Below are positions 32,769-40,713 of a DNA stretch of 41,062 nucleotides, piece by piece; position 1 is the stretch's first letter, and each line of letters starts with the position of its first letter. The stretch comes from Halieaceae bacterium UBA5085 (GTDB lineage Bacteria; Pseudomonadota; Gammaproteobacteria; Pseudomonadales; Halieaceae): NCBI GenBank assembly GCA_002414665.1, contig DIAF01000035.1, positions 110,803 to 151,864 of the forward strand, read 5' to 3'. The notes under the pieces are model-generated. The model was not told where the DNA came from, ran no database searches, and saw nothing but the letters and a program-made list of their open reading frames with translations. The position numbers and the translations under genes were made by a program.

Positions 32769-34253
32769 TTGCCAGACGTCATATGGCAGCAGTGTGTCAA
32801 TCGTCTCCAGGACGAGTTGCCAAGCCAGCAGTTCAATACCTGGATTCGTCCGCTGCAGAGCAGCCAGAATGGGCGGCAGTTAACGCTGTTTGCACCCAAC
32901 CGGTTTATCAAGGACTTCGTCAGTGACAAGTTTGCGCCGCGCATACGCGAACTGTTGCAGCAAATTGCGCCTGCCGAGGTACCGCAACTCGCACTGGAGA
33001 TCGGTCAGGCGCGAGAGCTTGAGTCTGCCCAGCCGGTCCGGGAGCCTCTCGGCATGGTGCACAATGGTGGTGAGTACAGCCCTCCGGCCGTGTCGGGCTA
33101 TGCGGTTAACGGTGGTGGAGCCGCGCTGCGCAGTGTCGGGGCGCCCAGAATTCAGGCGGTAGCAGCGCCGCAACAGGAGTTTGGCCTGGCGACATCAGCG
33201 CTGCGCAGCAGGTCGCCCGGCGAGGAGGCACAGCAACCCAATCTTGTTGATTCTTACACCTTCGACAACTTCGTGGAGGGCAAATCGAACCAGCTGGCCC
33301 TGGCCGCGGCCCGGCAGGTTGCCGAGAACCCCGGTGAAGCGTACAACCCTCTGTTTCTCTATGGCGGCGTCGGCCTGGGTAAGACCCACCTCATGCATGC
33401 TGTCGGTAATGCCCTGAAGCAGCAGAACCCGGAAGCCAAAGTGGTCTACCTGCACTCAGAGCGTTTTGTGGCAGATATGGTGAAGGCGCTGCAACTTAAC
33501 GCCATCAGTGACTTCAAGCGCTATTACCGTTCTGTGGATGCGCTGCTGATTGACGACATCCAGTTTTTCGCCAAGAAAGACCGTTCGCAGGAGGAGTTTT
33601 TCCACACTTTCAACGCTCTGCTTGAAGGGGGGCAGCAGATGATCCTTACCTGCGACCGCTACCCGAAGGAAATTGATGGCCTGGAAGAGCGGCTGAAATC
33701 CCGCTTCGGCTGGGGGTTGACGGTGGCGGTTGAGCCTCCGGAGCTGGAAACCCGGGTCGCCATCCTGATGAACAAGGCGGCCCAGTCGCGCATTACTTTG
33801 CCACCGGATGCCGCCTTTTTTATCGCCCAACGTATTCGCTCCAATGTGAGAGAGCTTGAAGGCGCGCTGAAAAGAGTGATAGCGAGCGCTAACTTCACAG
33901 GTAAGCAGGTCGATGTGGATCTGGTTAAGGAGAGCCTCAAGGATCTGCTCGCGCTGCAGGACAAGCAGGTCAGCCTGGACAATATCCAGCGCACTGTCGC
34001 CGAGTATTACAAGATCAAGATCGCAGACCTGATGTCGCGGCGCCGCAGTCGCTCGGTCGCGAGGCCGCGGCAGGTGGCGATGGCACTGGCCAAGGAGTTA
34101 ACGAACCACAGCCTTCCGGAAATTGGCGACAGCTTTGGCGGCAGAGATCACACGACAGTGTTGCATGCATGCCGTAAAATAAAGGAACTTCGCGAAACCA
34201 ACTCTGATATTCGGGAAGATTACAAAAACTTGCTGCGCTCACTCACTACGTAG
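32769..34253 (+). CDS. dnaA: Chromosomal replication initiator DnaA
   Basis: I start at TTG 32769 because AGGGGAG lies 4-5 nt upstream and the protein then begins PDVIWQQCVNRLQDELPSQQFNTWIRPLQ, the normal DnaA N-terminus (given here as residues 2-30). A GTG at 32628 would run through the promoter and DnaA box. The 494 residues contain domain I, a long variable domain II (about 85-160), the AAA+ domain with GGVGLGKT (199-206) and LLIDDIQFF, and domain IV with RRRSRSVARPRQVAMALAKE and the DnaA-box signature GGRDHTTVLHACRKI. It melts oriC and loads DnaB. Confidence 0.98.
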   Translation: MPDVIWQQCVNRLQDELPSQQFNTWIRPLQSSQNGRQLTLFAPNRFIKDFVSDKFAPRIRELLQQIAPAEVPQLALEIGQARELESAQPVREPLGMVHNGGEYSPPAVSGYAVNGGGAALRSVGAPRIQAVAAPQQEFGLATSALRSRSPGEEAQQPNLVDSYTFDNFVEGKSNQLALAAARQVAENPGEAYNPLFLYGGVGLGKTHLMHAVGNALKQQNPEAKVVYLHSERFVADMVKALQLNAISDFKRYYRSVDALLIDDIQFFAKKDRSQEEFFHTFNALLEGGQQMILTCDRYPKEIDGLEERLKSRFGWGLTVAVEPPELETRVAILMNKAAQSRITLPPDAAFFIAQRIRSNVRELEGALKRVIASANFTGKQVDVDLVKESLKDLLALQDKQVSLDNIQRTVAEYYKIKIADLMSRRRSRSVARPRQVAMALAKELTNHSLPEIGDSFGGRDHTTVLHACRKIKELRETNSDIREDYKNLLRSLTT

Positions 34254-34278
34254 GCGCGTTCGGAAGGAACCTGAATTT

Positions 34279-35385
34279 ATGAAGTTCTCGATTTCACGGG
34301 ATGCGTTGCTCAAGCCACTGAATCTGGTTGCAGGTGTCGTGGAGCGCAGGCAGACGCTGCCCATTCTGTCCAACGTACTACTTGTGCTGGAAGGCGACCA
34401 ACTCTCACTGACCGGCACCGACCTGGAGGTCGAGTTGGTTGGGCGCGTAGCGCTCCCTGCCCCGGTGTCGGCGCCGGGTGAGGTGACCGTTCCGGCACGC
34501 AAACTCGTGGACATTTGCAAGTCGCTGCCGGAAGGCAGCGATATCCAGTTTACTGTGGAGGACGGCAAAGTCACGGTACGTTCCGGGCGCAGCCGCTTTA
34601 CGCTCTCGACGCTGCCCGCTCGCGAGTTTCCCGCGGTTGAAGAGGGGGTAGGCACCCATCGCTTTACGGTCAAGCAGGGCCAGTTACGTCGGCTCATTGA
34701 TCGCACTGCGTTTGCCATGGCGCAGCAGGACGTCCGATACTATTTGAACGGAATGCTCCTGGAACTCAAGGAGGGCCGCCTGCGGGTTGTCGCCACCGAC
34801 GGCCACCGTCTGGCCATGTGCACCCTGCCCTCGCCGCTGCCTGTCGATGAGGACACACAGGTGATTCTGCCGCGGAAAGGTGTACTTGAGCTGTCCCGAT
34901 TACTGCTTGAAGAAGACGAGGACATCGTGGTGGTTCTGGGTAGTAATCACCTTCGCGCCACGACGGAGGGTTTTACCTTCACCTCCAAGCTGGTTGATGG
35001 CAAGTTCCCCGATTACGAGCGCGTGTTGCCCCGTGCAGCTGACAAAATTGTGCTGGGTTCCCGCCTGGAGCTGCGCCAGGCCTTCACCCGCACGGCGATT
35101 CTCTCCAATGAAAAGTACCGGGGCGTGCGCCTGAAAGTTGCGACTGACGTTATCGAAATCGTGGCAAACAACCCTGAACAGGAACAGGCTGAAGAGCAGG
35201 TACCTGTTGATTATCAGGGCGACCCGGTCGAGATCGGTTTCAATGTCAGCTATCTGTTGGATGTTCTGGGCGTGCTGAGCGGCGAACAGGTCAAACTCTC
35301 CCTGTCCGACCCCAACAGCAGTGCGTTGCTGGAAGAATCGGAAGATGGCGATTCGCTGTACGTTGTCATGCCCATGCGGTTGTAA
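34279..35385 (+). CDS. dnaN: DNA polymerase III sliding clamp (beta)
   Basis: The 368-residue protein (E. coli 366) starts KFSISRDALLKPLNLVAGVVERRQTLPILSN after Met (residues 2-32) and ends in LYVVMPMRL, the conserved C-terminus next to the partner-binding pocket. Three repeated clamp domains are expected and the length fits. It lies 25 nt after dnaA, with AAGGAA upstream, in the dnaA-dnaN-recF-gyrB series. Confidence 0.98.
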   Translation: MKFSISRDALLKPLNLVAGVVERRQTLPILSNVLLVLEGDQLSLTGTDLEVELVGRVALPAPVSAPGEVTVPARKLVDICKSLPEGSDIQFTVEDGKVTVRSGRSRFTLSTLPAREFPAVEEGVGTHRFTVKQGQLRRLIDRTAFAMAQQDVRYYLNGMLLELKEGRLRVVATDGHRLAMCTLPSPLPVDEDTQVILPRKGVLELSRLLLEEDEDIVVVLGSNHLRATTEGFTFTSKLVDGKFPDYERVLPRAADKIVLGSRLELRQAFTRTAILSNEKYRGVRLKVATDVIEIVANNPEQEQAEEQVPVDYQGDPVEIGFNVSYLLDVLGVLSGEQVKLSLSDPNSSALLEESEDGDSLYVVMPMRL

Positions 35386-35394
35386 CAGCCGTTT

Positions 35395-36504
35395 TTGTTA
35401 ACTCAATTACAGATTCACCACCTCCGTAATCTGTCCCAGGTCGCGCTGCGCGAACTGGGGCAAGTGAACATCTTTTACGGCCCCAATGGCAGCGGCAAAA
35501 CCAGTATCCTCGAGTCAGTGCACATGCTGGGCATGTCGCGCAGTTTTCGCGCGGGGACGCCTCGAACTCTGGTAACTCACGGTGAACAGCGCTGCACCGT
35601 GTACGGTGTGACTGAGTTTGCGACCGCAGGGCAACGCGCCTCGGTTGCTGTACAGCGTGACCTCACCGGCGAGCTGCAGATCAAACTGGCGGGCGAGAAG
35701 CTGCGTTCCGTGGCAGAGCTGGTTGCCCACCTACCCCTGCAGGTGTTGAATGCGGCGTCGTTTGATTTGCTGACTGGCAGCCCTGCGGCACGGCGCCAGT
35801 TCCTGAACTGGGGTGTGTTCCACGTGGAACAACGCTTCTTTAGTGAATGGCAGCGTTTCCAGCGCTGTGTAAAACAGCGCAATAAGCTCCTGCGGCGTGG
35901 TAAACTGGAGCAATCCGAGCTGTCGGTGTGGACCCGAGAGCTGGCCGCCTCAGGTGAGCAGATACACCGCTACCGCCAGGCCTACTTTGAGCAGCTGGCG
36001 CCTCGGTTTCGAGCCATTATGGCGGAGCTTTCGCCGGGGCTTGACGGGCTTGAATTGCGTTATCGAAAGGGGTGGGACAAGTCCCTGGTGTATGGTGAGG
36101 CGCTGGCTTCCAGCGAGACCGCTGACAGCGAGCAGGGTTATACCCACGTCGGCCCCCAGCGTGCGGACCTTCGTGTTACCGTGTCGGGGTACTCGGCGGC
36201 GGAGACCCTCTCGCGAGGGCAGCAGAAGCTGGTGGTTTGTGGCCTGAAGTTGGCGCAGGGGCAGATAATGGCTGAGTCCCAGCCCCGGGGTTGTGTCTAT
36301 CTGGTGGATGATCTGCCCTCAGAGCTGGACGTCCGGCACTGCAGGCAAGTCTGTGAGGCACTGACGGCGTTGCAGGCACAGGTGTTCATCACCTGCGTTG
36401 ACGCCAAAGATCTCGAAGGGATGTGGCCCGAGGGTGTGAGCCCACTGATGTTCCACGTGGAACACGGGCAGGTGGTCCAGAGATCGGCTACGGATTCGAA
36501 GTAG
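35395..36504 (+). CDS. recF: DNA replication and repair protein RecF
   Basis: The 369-residue SMC-like ATPase has GPNGSGKTS (29-37), NLSQVAL at the front, the ABC signature TLSRGQQKLVV and the Walker B LVDDLPSELD. It helps RecOR load RecA at single-strand gaps. The start is TTG at 35395, 9 nt after dnaN, with no good ribosome site, so low or coupled translation is likely. Two 16-bp parS sites sit inside the gene, encoding the VFHVEQ (141-146) and MFHVEH (352-357) segments. The second is in a C-terminal tail slightly longer than that of E. coli RecF (357 residues). Confidence 0.96.
   Translation: MLTQLQIHHLRNLSQVALRELGQVNIFYGPNGSGKTSILESVHMLGMSRSFRAGTPRTLVTHGEQRCTVYGVTEFATAGQRASVAVQRDLTGELQIKLAGEKLRSVAELVAHLPLQVLNAASFDLLTGSPAARRQFLNWGVFHVEQRFFSEWQRFQRCVKQRNKLLRRGKLEQSELSVWTRELAASGEQIHRYRQAYFEQLAPRFRAIMAELSPGLDGLELRYRKGWDKSLVYGEALASSETADSEQGYTHVGPQRADLRVTVSGYSAAETLSRGQQKLVVCGLKLAQGQIMAESQPRGCVYLVDDLPSELDVRHCRQVCEALTALQAQVFITCVDAKDLEGMWPEGVSPLMFHVEHGQVVQRSATDSK
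35816..35831. promoter_or_regulatory. parS: parS centromere site 1 (inside recF)
   Basis: TGTTCCACGTGGAACA is a perfect 16-bp palindrome and equals the strong parS form used by chromosomal ParB proteins. It is 3.3 kb from oriC. Confidence 0.93.
36449..36464. promoter_or_regulatory. parS: parS centromere site 2 (inside recF)
   Basis: A second identical 16-bp parS lies 633 bp after the first, in the same reading frame, close to the recF end. Confidence 0.93.
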
Positions 36505-36509
36505 GAGCA

Positions 36510-36558
36510 GGCCCGCCTCGGGCCGTTCTTGAACGATGTCAGGTCGGGCCCGACATCG
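36510..36558. promoter_or_regulatory. Dyads in the gyrB leader
   Basis: The 115-nt recF-gyrB gap holds a short hairpin (GGCCCG/CGGGCC, 36510-36524, 3-nt loop), followed by a larger dyad: CGATGTC (36534-36540) and GACATCG (36552-36558), which encloses a perfect 12-bp palindrome GTCGGGCCCGAC (36543-36554). The last two share bases and cannot both form. It may be an attenuator or a supercoiling-responsive element; no promoter was recognised. Confidence 0.45.
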
Positions 36559-36619
36559 AGACGAAACGAGCTGGCACCGCAACGGCGGGCCGGTAGTACA
36601 GAGAAGAAGAGAGTTATCC

Positions 36620-39037
36620 ATGAGTGACAACGAGCAAAGCTACGACTCCTCCAGTATCAAGGTCCTGAAGGGCCTTGATGCGGTCCGTAAGCGCCCAGGA
36701 ATGTACATTGGTGACACTGACGATGGTACGGGCCTGCATCATATGGTGTTTGAGCTCGTAGATAACTCCATTGATGAGGCGCTTGCGGGTCACTGCAGTC
36801 GGGTAGATATCGTCATACACCCCGACGAATCCGTCACGGTCAGTGACGACGGGCGGGGAATTCCCACGGAAATGCACGAGGAAGGCGTTTCCGCGGCGGA
36901 AGTCATCATGACCGTGCTGCACGCAGGCGGCAAATTCGATGACAACACCTACAAGGTGTCGGGCGGCCTGCACGGCGTTGGCGTATCCGTGGTCAACGCC
37001 CTGTCGCGGGAGTTGGTGCTGACCATCCGGCGGGAGGGCAAGCGCTACGAACAGGTCTATCATCATGGGGTTCCACAGGCGCCCCTGGCGGTGATCGGTG
37101 AAACCGAAGGAACCGGCACCTCCGTGCGCTTCCACCCCTCCCCGGACACGTTTACCAATATCCAGTTCCATTTTGACCAGCTGGCCAAACGCCTGCGGGA
37201 ACTTGCGTTCCTGAATTCCGGTGTGAACATTCGATTGAAGGATGAGCGCTCAGGTCGCGAGGAGAATTATTGCTACGATGGGGGCCTCCGCGCTTTCGTC
37301 GACTACCTGAACAACAACAAAACCCCGGTGAACAAGCCTTTCCACTTCCAGGTGGACCTGGAGGACGGTATTGGTGTCGAGGTGGCATTGCAGTGGAATG
37401 ACTCCTTTTCGGAAAACATCTTCTGTTACACCAACAACATTCCCCAGAGAGACGGCGGCACGCACCTTGCGGGCTTCCGTGCGGCCCTGACCCGCAGCCT
37501 GAACACCTATATCGAGCGTGAGGGCTTGGCGAAGAAGGCCAAGGTGTCCACTACCGGCGACGACGCGCGGGAAGGCTTGACTGCCATCATCTCGGTCAAA
37601 GTGCCGGATCCAAAGTTTTCATCGCAGACCAAAGACAAGCTGGTCTCTTCCGAAGTGAAGACCGCGGTGGAACAGGCGATGAATGCCCACTTCAACGACT
37701 ATCTGCTGGAAAACCCTGGTGAAGCCAAGGCCGTTGTTGGCAAGATGCTGGATGCCGCCCGGGCCCGCGAAGCAGCGCGCAAGGCCCGCGAAATGACCCG
37801 GCGCAAGGGTGCTCTGGATATCGCCGGCCTGCCTGGCAAATTGGCCGACTGTCAGGAAAAAGATCCAGCGCTGTCGGAAATCTACCTCGTAGAGGGCGAC
37901 TCCGCCGGTGGCTCTGCCAAGCAGGGCAGAAACCGCAAGTTCCAGGCGATCCTGCCCCTCAAAGGCAAGATTCTTAACGTGGAGAAAGCCCGCTTTGACA
38001 AGATGCTGGGTTCGGCCGAGGTCGGCACCATCGTTACCGCGCTGGGTTGCGGCATTGGCAAAGACGAGTTCAATCCGGAAAAATTGCGTTACCACAGCAT
38101 CATCATCATGACCGACGCTGATGTCGACGGGTCGCACATTCGCACGCTGTTGCTGACTTTCTTTTTCCGCCAGATGCGGGAACTGATCGAGCGTGGGCAT
38201 ATCTTTATTGCGCAACCGCCGCTGTACAAGATATCCCGCGGCAAACAGGGACAGTACCTGAAGGATGATGAAGCGTTGAACCGCTATCTGACCCAGGCCG
38301 CACTGGAAGGCGCCGCGATTATCGTTAATCCCGAGGCACCGCCGATCTCCGGTGCGGGGCTCGAGGAGCTGGTAGAGAGCTTCCGCAAGGTGGCGGCGAC
38401 GATTGAACGTCTCGGCCGGTTGTATGCGCCGCCGGTACTCTGGCAGATGGTGTACGGCAGCAGCCTGTTACCTGAGGACATGCGTGACGAATCCGCTGTG
38501 ATCGCCTTTGCGGAGCAGCTTAGTGAGCGCTTACAAACCGTTGCGCCCAAGGGTGCAGCGTATGTCGTGAGCGTGCGCCGGGACCATGAACGGCAGACGC
38601 ACTACCCGGTGGTCAAGCTGCTGGCACATGGCGTGGAAACAGAAACCGAGTACCGGCACGAATTCTTTTCATCGGGCGAGTACCGCAGCCTGATTGCCCT
38701 GGGCGAAACCCTGAACACGCTCATCGACGAGGACGGGTATTTCAAGCGCGGCGATAAAACCTTTCCTACGCGCAGCTTTGAGGAGGGCCTCAGCTGGCTC
38801 ATGGCGGAGGCGCGCAAGGGCTACAACATCCAGCGCTACAAAGGCCTCGGTGAAATGAACCCGGAGCAGCTCTGGGAAACCACCATGGATCCCGAGGCCC
38901 GGCGCATGCTGCAGGTGACCATTGAAGACGCCATCGCCGCAGACCAGATCTTTACCACGCTGATGGGAGATCACGTGGAACCCCGCCGTGAGTTCATCGA
39001 GCAGAACGCGCTGTCGGTGGCGAACCTGGACGTGTAG
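36620..39037 (+). CDS. gyrB: DNA gyrase subunit B
   Basis: The 805-residue protein (E. coli 804) has the GHKL ATPase with ELVDNSIDEALAG and GGLHGVGVSVVNALS, the transducer domain, and the TOPRIM domain with EGDSAGGSAKQGR and DADVDGSHIRTLLLTFF. It keeps the roughly 165-residue insert of proteobacterial GyrB and the end QRYKGLGEMNPEQLWETTMDP. I start at ATG 36620 (SDNEQSYDSSSIKVLKGLDAVRKRPGMYIG follows); an ATG at 36536 lies in the leader dyad and is not conserved. The ribosome site is weak and purine-rich. Confidence 0.98.
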   Translation: MSDNEQSYDSSSIKVLKGLDAVRKRPGMYIGDTDDGTGLHHMVFELVDNSIDEALAGHCSRVDIVIHPDESVTVSDDGRGIPTEMHEEGVSAAEVIMTVLHAGGKFDDNTYKVSGGLHGVGVSVVNALSRELVLTIRREGKRYEQVYHHGVPQAPLAVIGETEGTGTSVRFHPSPDTFTNIQFHFDQLAKRLRELAFLNSGVNIRLKDERSGREENYCYDGGLRAFVDYLNNNKTPVNKPFHFQVDLEDGIGVEVALQWNDSFSENIFCYTNNIPQRDGGTHLAGFRAALTRSLNTYIEREGLAKKAKVSTTGDDAREGLTAIISVKVPDPKFSSQTKDKLVSSEVKTAVEQAMNAHFNDYLLENPGEAKAVVGKMLDAARAREAARKAREMTRRKGALDIAGLPGKLADCQEKDPALSEIYLVEGDSAGGSAKQGRNRKFQAILPLKGKILNVEKARFDKMLGSAEVGTIVTALGCGIGKDEFNPEKLRYHSIIIMTDADVDGSHIRTLLLTFFFRQMRELIERGHIFIAQPPLYKISRGKQGQYLKDDEALNRYLTQAALEGAAIIVNPEAPPISGAGLEELVESFRKVAATIERLGRLYAPPVLWQMVYGSSLLPEDMRDESAVIAFAEQLSERLQTVAPKGAAYVVSVRRDHERQTHYPVVKLLAHGVETETEYRHEFFSSGEYRSLIALGETLNTLIDEDGYFKRGDKTFPTRSFEEGLSWLMAEARKGYNIQRYKGLGEMNPEQLWETTMDPEARRMLQVTIEDAIAADQIFTTLMGDHVEPRREFIEQNALSVANLDV

Positions 39038-39046
39038 CCGGGCGCC

Positions 39047-39541
39047 ATGGCCTCCACACTGGCTGCAACACCCATCACGCTCTGCGGCATTGCTATCCGT
39101 GAGCGCTCCGCCGCGCCCATGCAGAGCCTGTCCGCCGCCACGGTGACATGCCGGGCCGGGGTTGAAGGGGACGCGCGCGGTCGTCCCGGAAAACGCCAGG
39201 TCACGGTGCTCAGCCTTGAAAGCTGGAATCGTGCTTGTACGGAACTCGGTGTGACCTTGTGCTGGACCCAGCGTCGCGCCAATCTGCTGGTGAGCGGCGT
39301 CGAGTTCGGGCCGGACTCGGTGGGGCAACAGCTGCAGCTTGGCAGCCTGACCCTGGAGGTCACCCGTGAAACTGACCCCTGTCGGCGTATGGACGCGGCC
39401 TACCCGGGCTTGCAGGCGGCATTGGCGCCGGACTGGCGCGGCGGAGTATGTTGCCGCGTGTTGAGCGATGGTGAGCTCACAGTGGGCCTGAGCGGCCTGC
39501 TTGTGCCCGCGCCCCTGCAGGGCGCGTTACCACTGACGTGA
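39047..39541 (+). CDS. MOSC-domain sulfur-carrier protein
   Basis: The 164-residue protein is a stand-alone MOSC domain, related to the C-terminus of molybdenum-cofactor sulfurase and to YiiM-type proteins. It has GVEGDARGRPGKRQVTVL, RRANLLVSGV, LTLEVTRETDPCRRMDAAYPGL with the conserved Cys112, and WRGGVCCRVLSDGELTVG. MOSC domains handle sulfur or molybdenum-cofactor compounds, and the cysteine may carry a persulfide. The ATG lies 9 nt after gyrB without a clear ribosome site. Its stop overlaps the start of the next gene (GTGA), a permease family linked with sulfur compounds. Confidence 0.85.
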   Translation: MASTLAATPITLCGIAIRERSAAPMQSLSAATVTCRAGVEGDARGRPGKRQVTVLSLESWNRACTELGVTLCWTQRRANLLVSGVEFGPDSVGQQLQLGSLTLEVTRETDPCRRMDAAYPGLQAALAPDWRGGVCCRVLSDGELTVGLSGLLVPAPLQGALPLT

Positions 39542-40308
39542 TCGTTCCGCCCGGGCTGGATGTCGCGATGACCCTGGGCCTGTTGGCCTGCTCCGCCCTC
39601 ACTTCTCTGTTGACCGCAAGCCTGGGCGCCGGCGGCGGCGTTCTGCTCTTGTTGCTGCTCGCGCTCTTTTTGCCGCCAGCGGTGATTATTCCCGTCCACG
39701 GCCTGATCCAGCTGGGCTCGAACGGCGGACGCGCGGCCCTGACCTGGCGCCATATCGACTGGCGGCTGATGCGCGCATTCGCGCCCGGCGTCGTCCTCGG
39801 TGTACTGGCGGGCGCCCTGCTGCTGGTCACGTTACCCGCCGCGGTCTGGCAGCTTGCCATTGGTCTCTTCGTGCTTTACCTCTGCTGGGGGCCACCGCTG
39901 CCCCGAGCGGCATTGGGAGGTGCAGGCCTATTTATTGCGGCAACCCTCAGCAGCTTCGCCAGCCTGTTCGTCGGTGCTACCGGACCGCTGGTGGCGGCCT
40001 TCCTCAAGCAGACCCAGACAGACCGGTTCCGCACCGTGGCTACCTTTGCGTTCGCCATGGTGCTGCAACACGCCCCCAAGCTGCTGGTGTTCGGCGCCGC
40101 CGGATTTCTGTTTCGTGACTGGGTCGGTTTCGCTGCCGCCATGATTGGCGCGGGTTTTGTGGGGACCTGGTGTGGTGTCCGTCTGCTGGGCACCATCAGC
40201 GACAGACGCTTCACCCGGTTGCTCAATATCGTGCTGACAGTGCTGGCCCTGCGTCTGCTGTGGCTGGCGTCTGCTGGTCTGCTGGCACCGGGGGACGGGT
40301 TGCCTTAA
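39538..40308 (+). CDS. TauE/SafE-family membrane permease
   Basis: The 256-residue protein is very hydrophobic with about seven to eight helices and the family pattern: SLGAGGGVLLLLLLALFLPPAVIIPVHGLIQLGSN near the front (split by the helix break after GGG), and the repeated half GATGPLVAAFLKQ. The family exports sulfite, sulfoacetate or other organic anions. The GTG start at 39538 overlaps the MOSC stop by 4 nt, so both are likely made together. The gene ends 1 nt before the convergent DUF35 gene, leaving no room for a separate terminator. Confidence 0.82.
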   Translation: MIVPPGLDVAMTLGLLACSALTSLLTASLGAGGGVLLLLLLALFLPPAVIIPVHGLIQLGSNGGRAALTWRHIDWRLMRAFAPGVVLGVLAGALLLVTLPAAVWQLAIGLFVLYLCWGPPLPRAALGGAGLFIAATLSSFASLFVGATGPLVAAFLKQTQTDRFRTVATFAFAMVLQHAPKLLVFGAAGFLFRDWVGFAAAMIGAGFVGTWCGVRLLGTISDRRFTRLLNIVLTVLALRLLWLASAGLLAPGDGLP

Positions 40309-40309
40309 G

Positions 40310-40711
40310 TCAGCCCGCGGTAAACAACAGGCGTGTATGCCCCGTGGTGTCGAGTACATCGAAGACGGGCCGCAGGGGCATGCCAATGCGCATGGCATCG
40401 GGCGTGATCCCCGTAAGCGCTGTGTTCATGTTGAACCCTTCGCGGAACGTCACAACGGCCAGGTTCTGGGGTTCGGTGCCCGCAAACTCCGGCAGCGTCG
40501 GCACGCGGGCGATGGTGAAGGTGCACAGGGTCGCGTCACCGGACACCTCGGTCCATGCCAGGTCCTGCGCGGCGCAGCGGGTGCAGTGCCGCCGTGGGTA
40601 GAATACCCAGCCACCACAGGCCCGGCAGCGCGGGATCATGATGCGTTGCTCGCGCAGACCCTCCCAAAAGGGCCGGGTGATGTCGGTGGCTCGTGGAATC
40701 AATGCGTTCAT
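40310..40711 (-). CDS. Zn-ribbon OB-fold (DUF35) acyl-CoA-associated protein
   Basis: The 133-residue protein has an N-terminal helix (FWEGLREQRIMIPRC), a zinc ribbon with Cys29, Cys32, Cys43 and Cys46, and an OB-fold (WTEVSGDATLCTFTIAR, NLAVVTF, IGMPLRPVFD). Such proteins bind next to SCP-x-type thiolases, acyl-CoA hydratases or HMG-CoA synthase and may channel acyl-CoA. Its start is 2 nt after the thiolase stop, which supports a thiolase partner. With it, a second acyl-CoA gene set flanks the origin region. Confidence 0.88.
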   Translation of the reverse strand: MNALIPRATDITRPFWEGLREQRIMIPRCRACGGWVFYPRRHCTRCAAQDLAWTEVSGDATLCTFTIARVPTLPEFAGTEPQNLAVVTFREGFNMNTALTGITPDAMRIGMPLRPVFDVLDTTGHTRLLFTAG

Positions 40712-40713
40712 AC

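Noticed and set aside
36536..36619. Longer GyrB with an ATG at 36536
   Set aside because: The extension lies over leader dyads and lacks a ribosome site; GyrB proteins begin near the ATG at 36620.
38970..38985. parS-like CACGTGGAAC near the gyrB end
   Set aside because: Only one half matches (six mismatches over 16 bp) and it encodes the conserved GDHVEPRR of GyrB.
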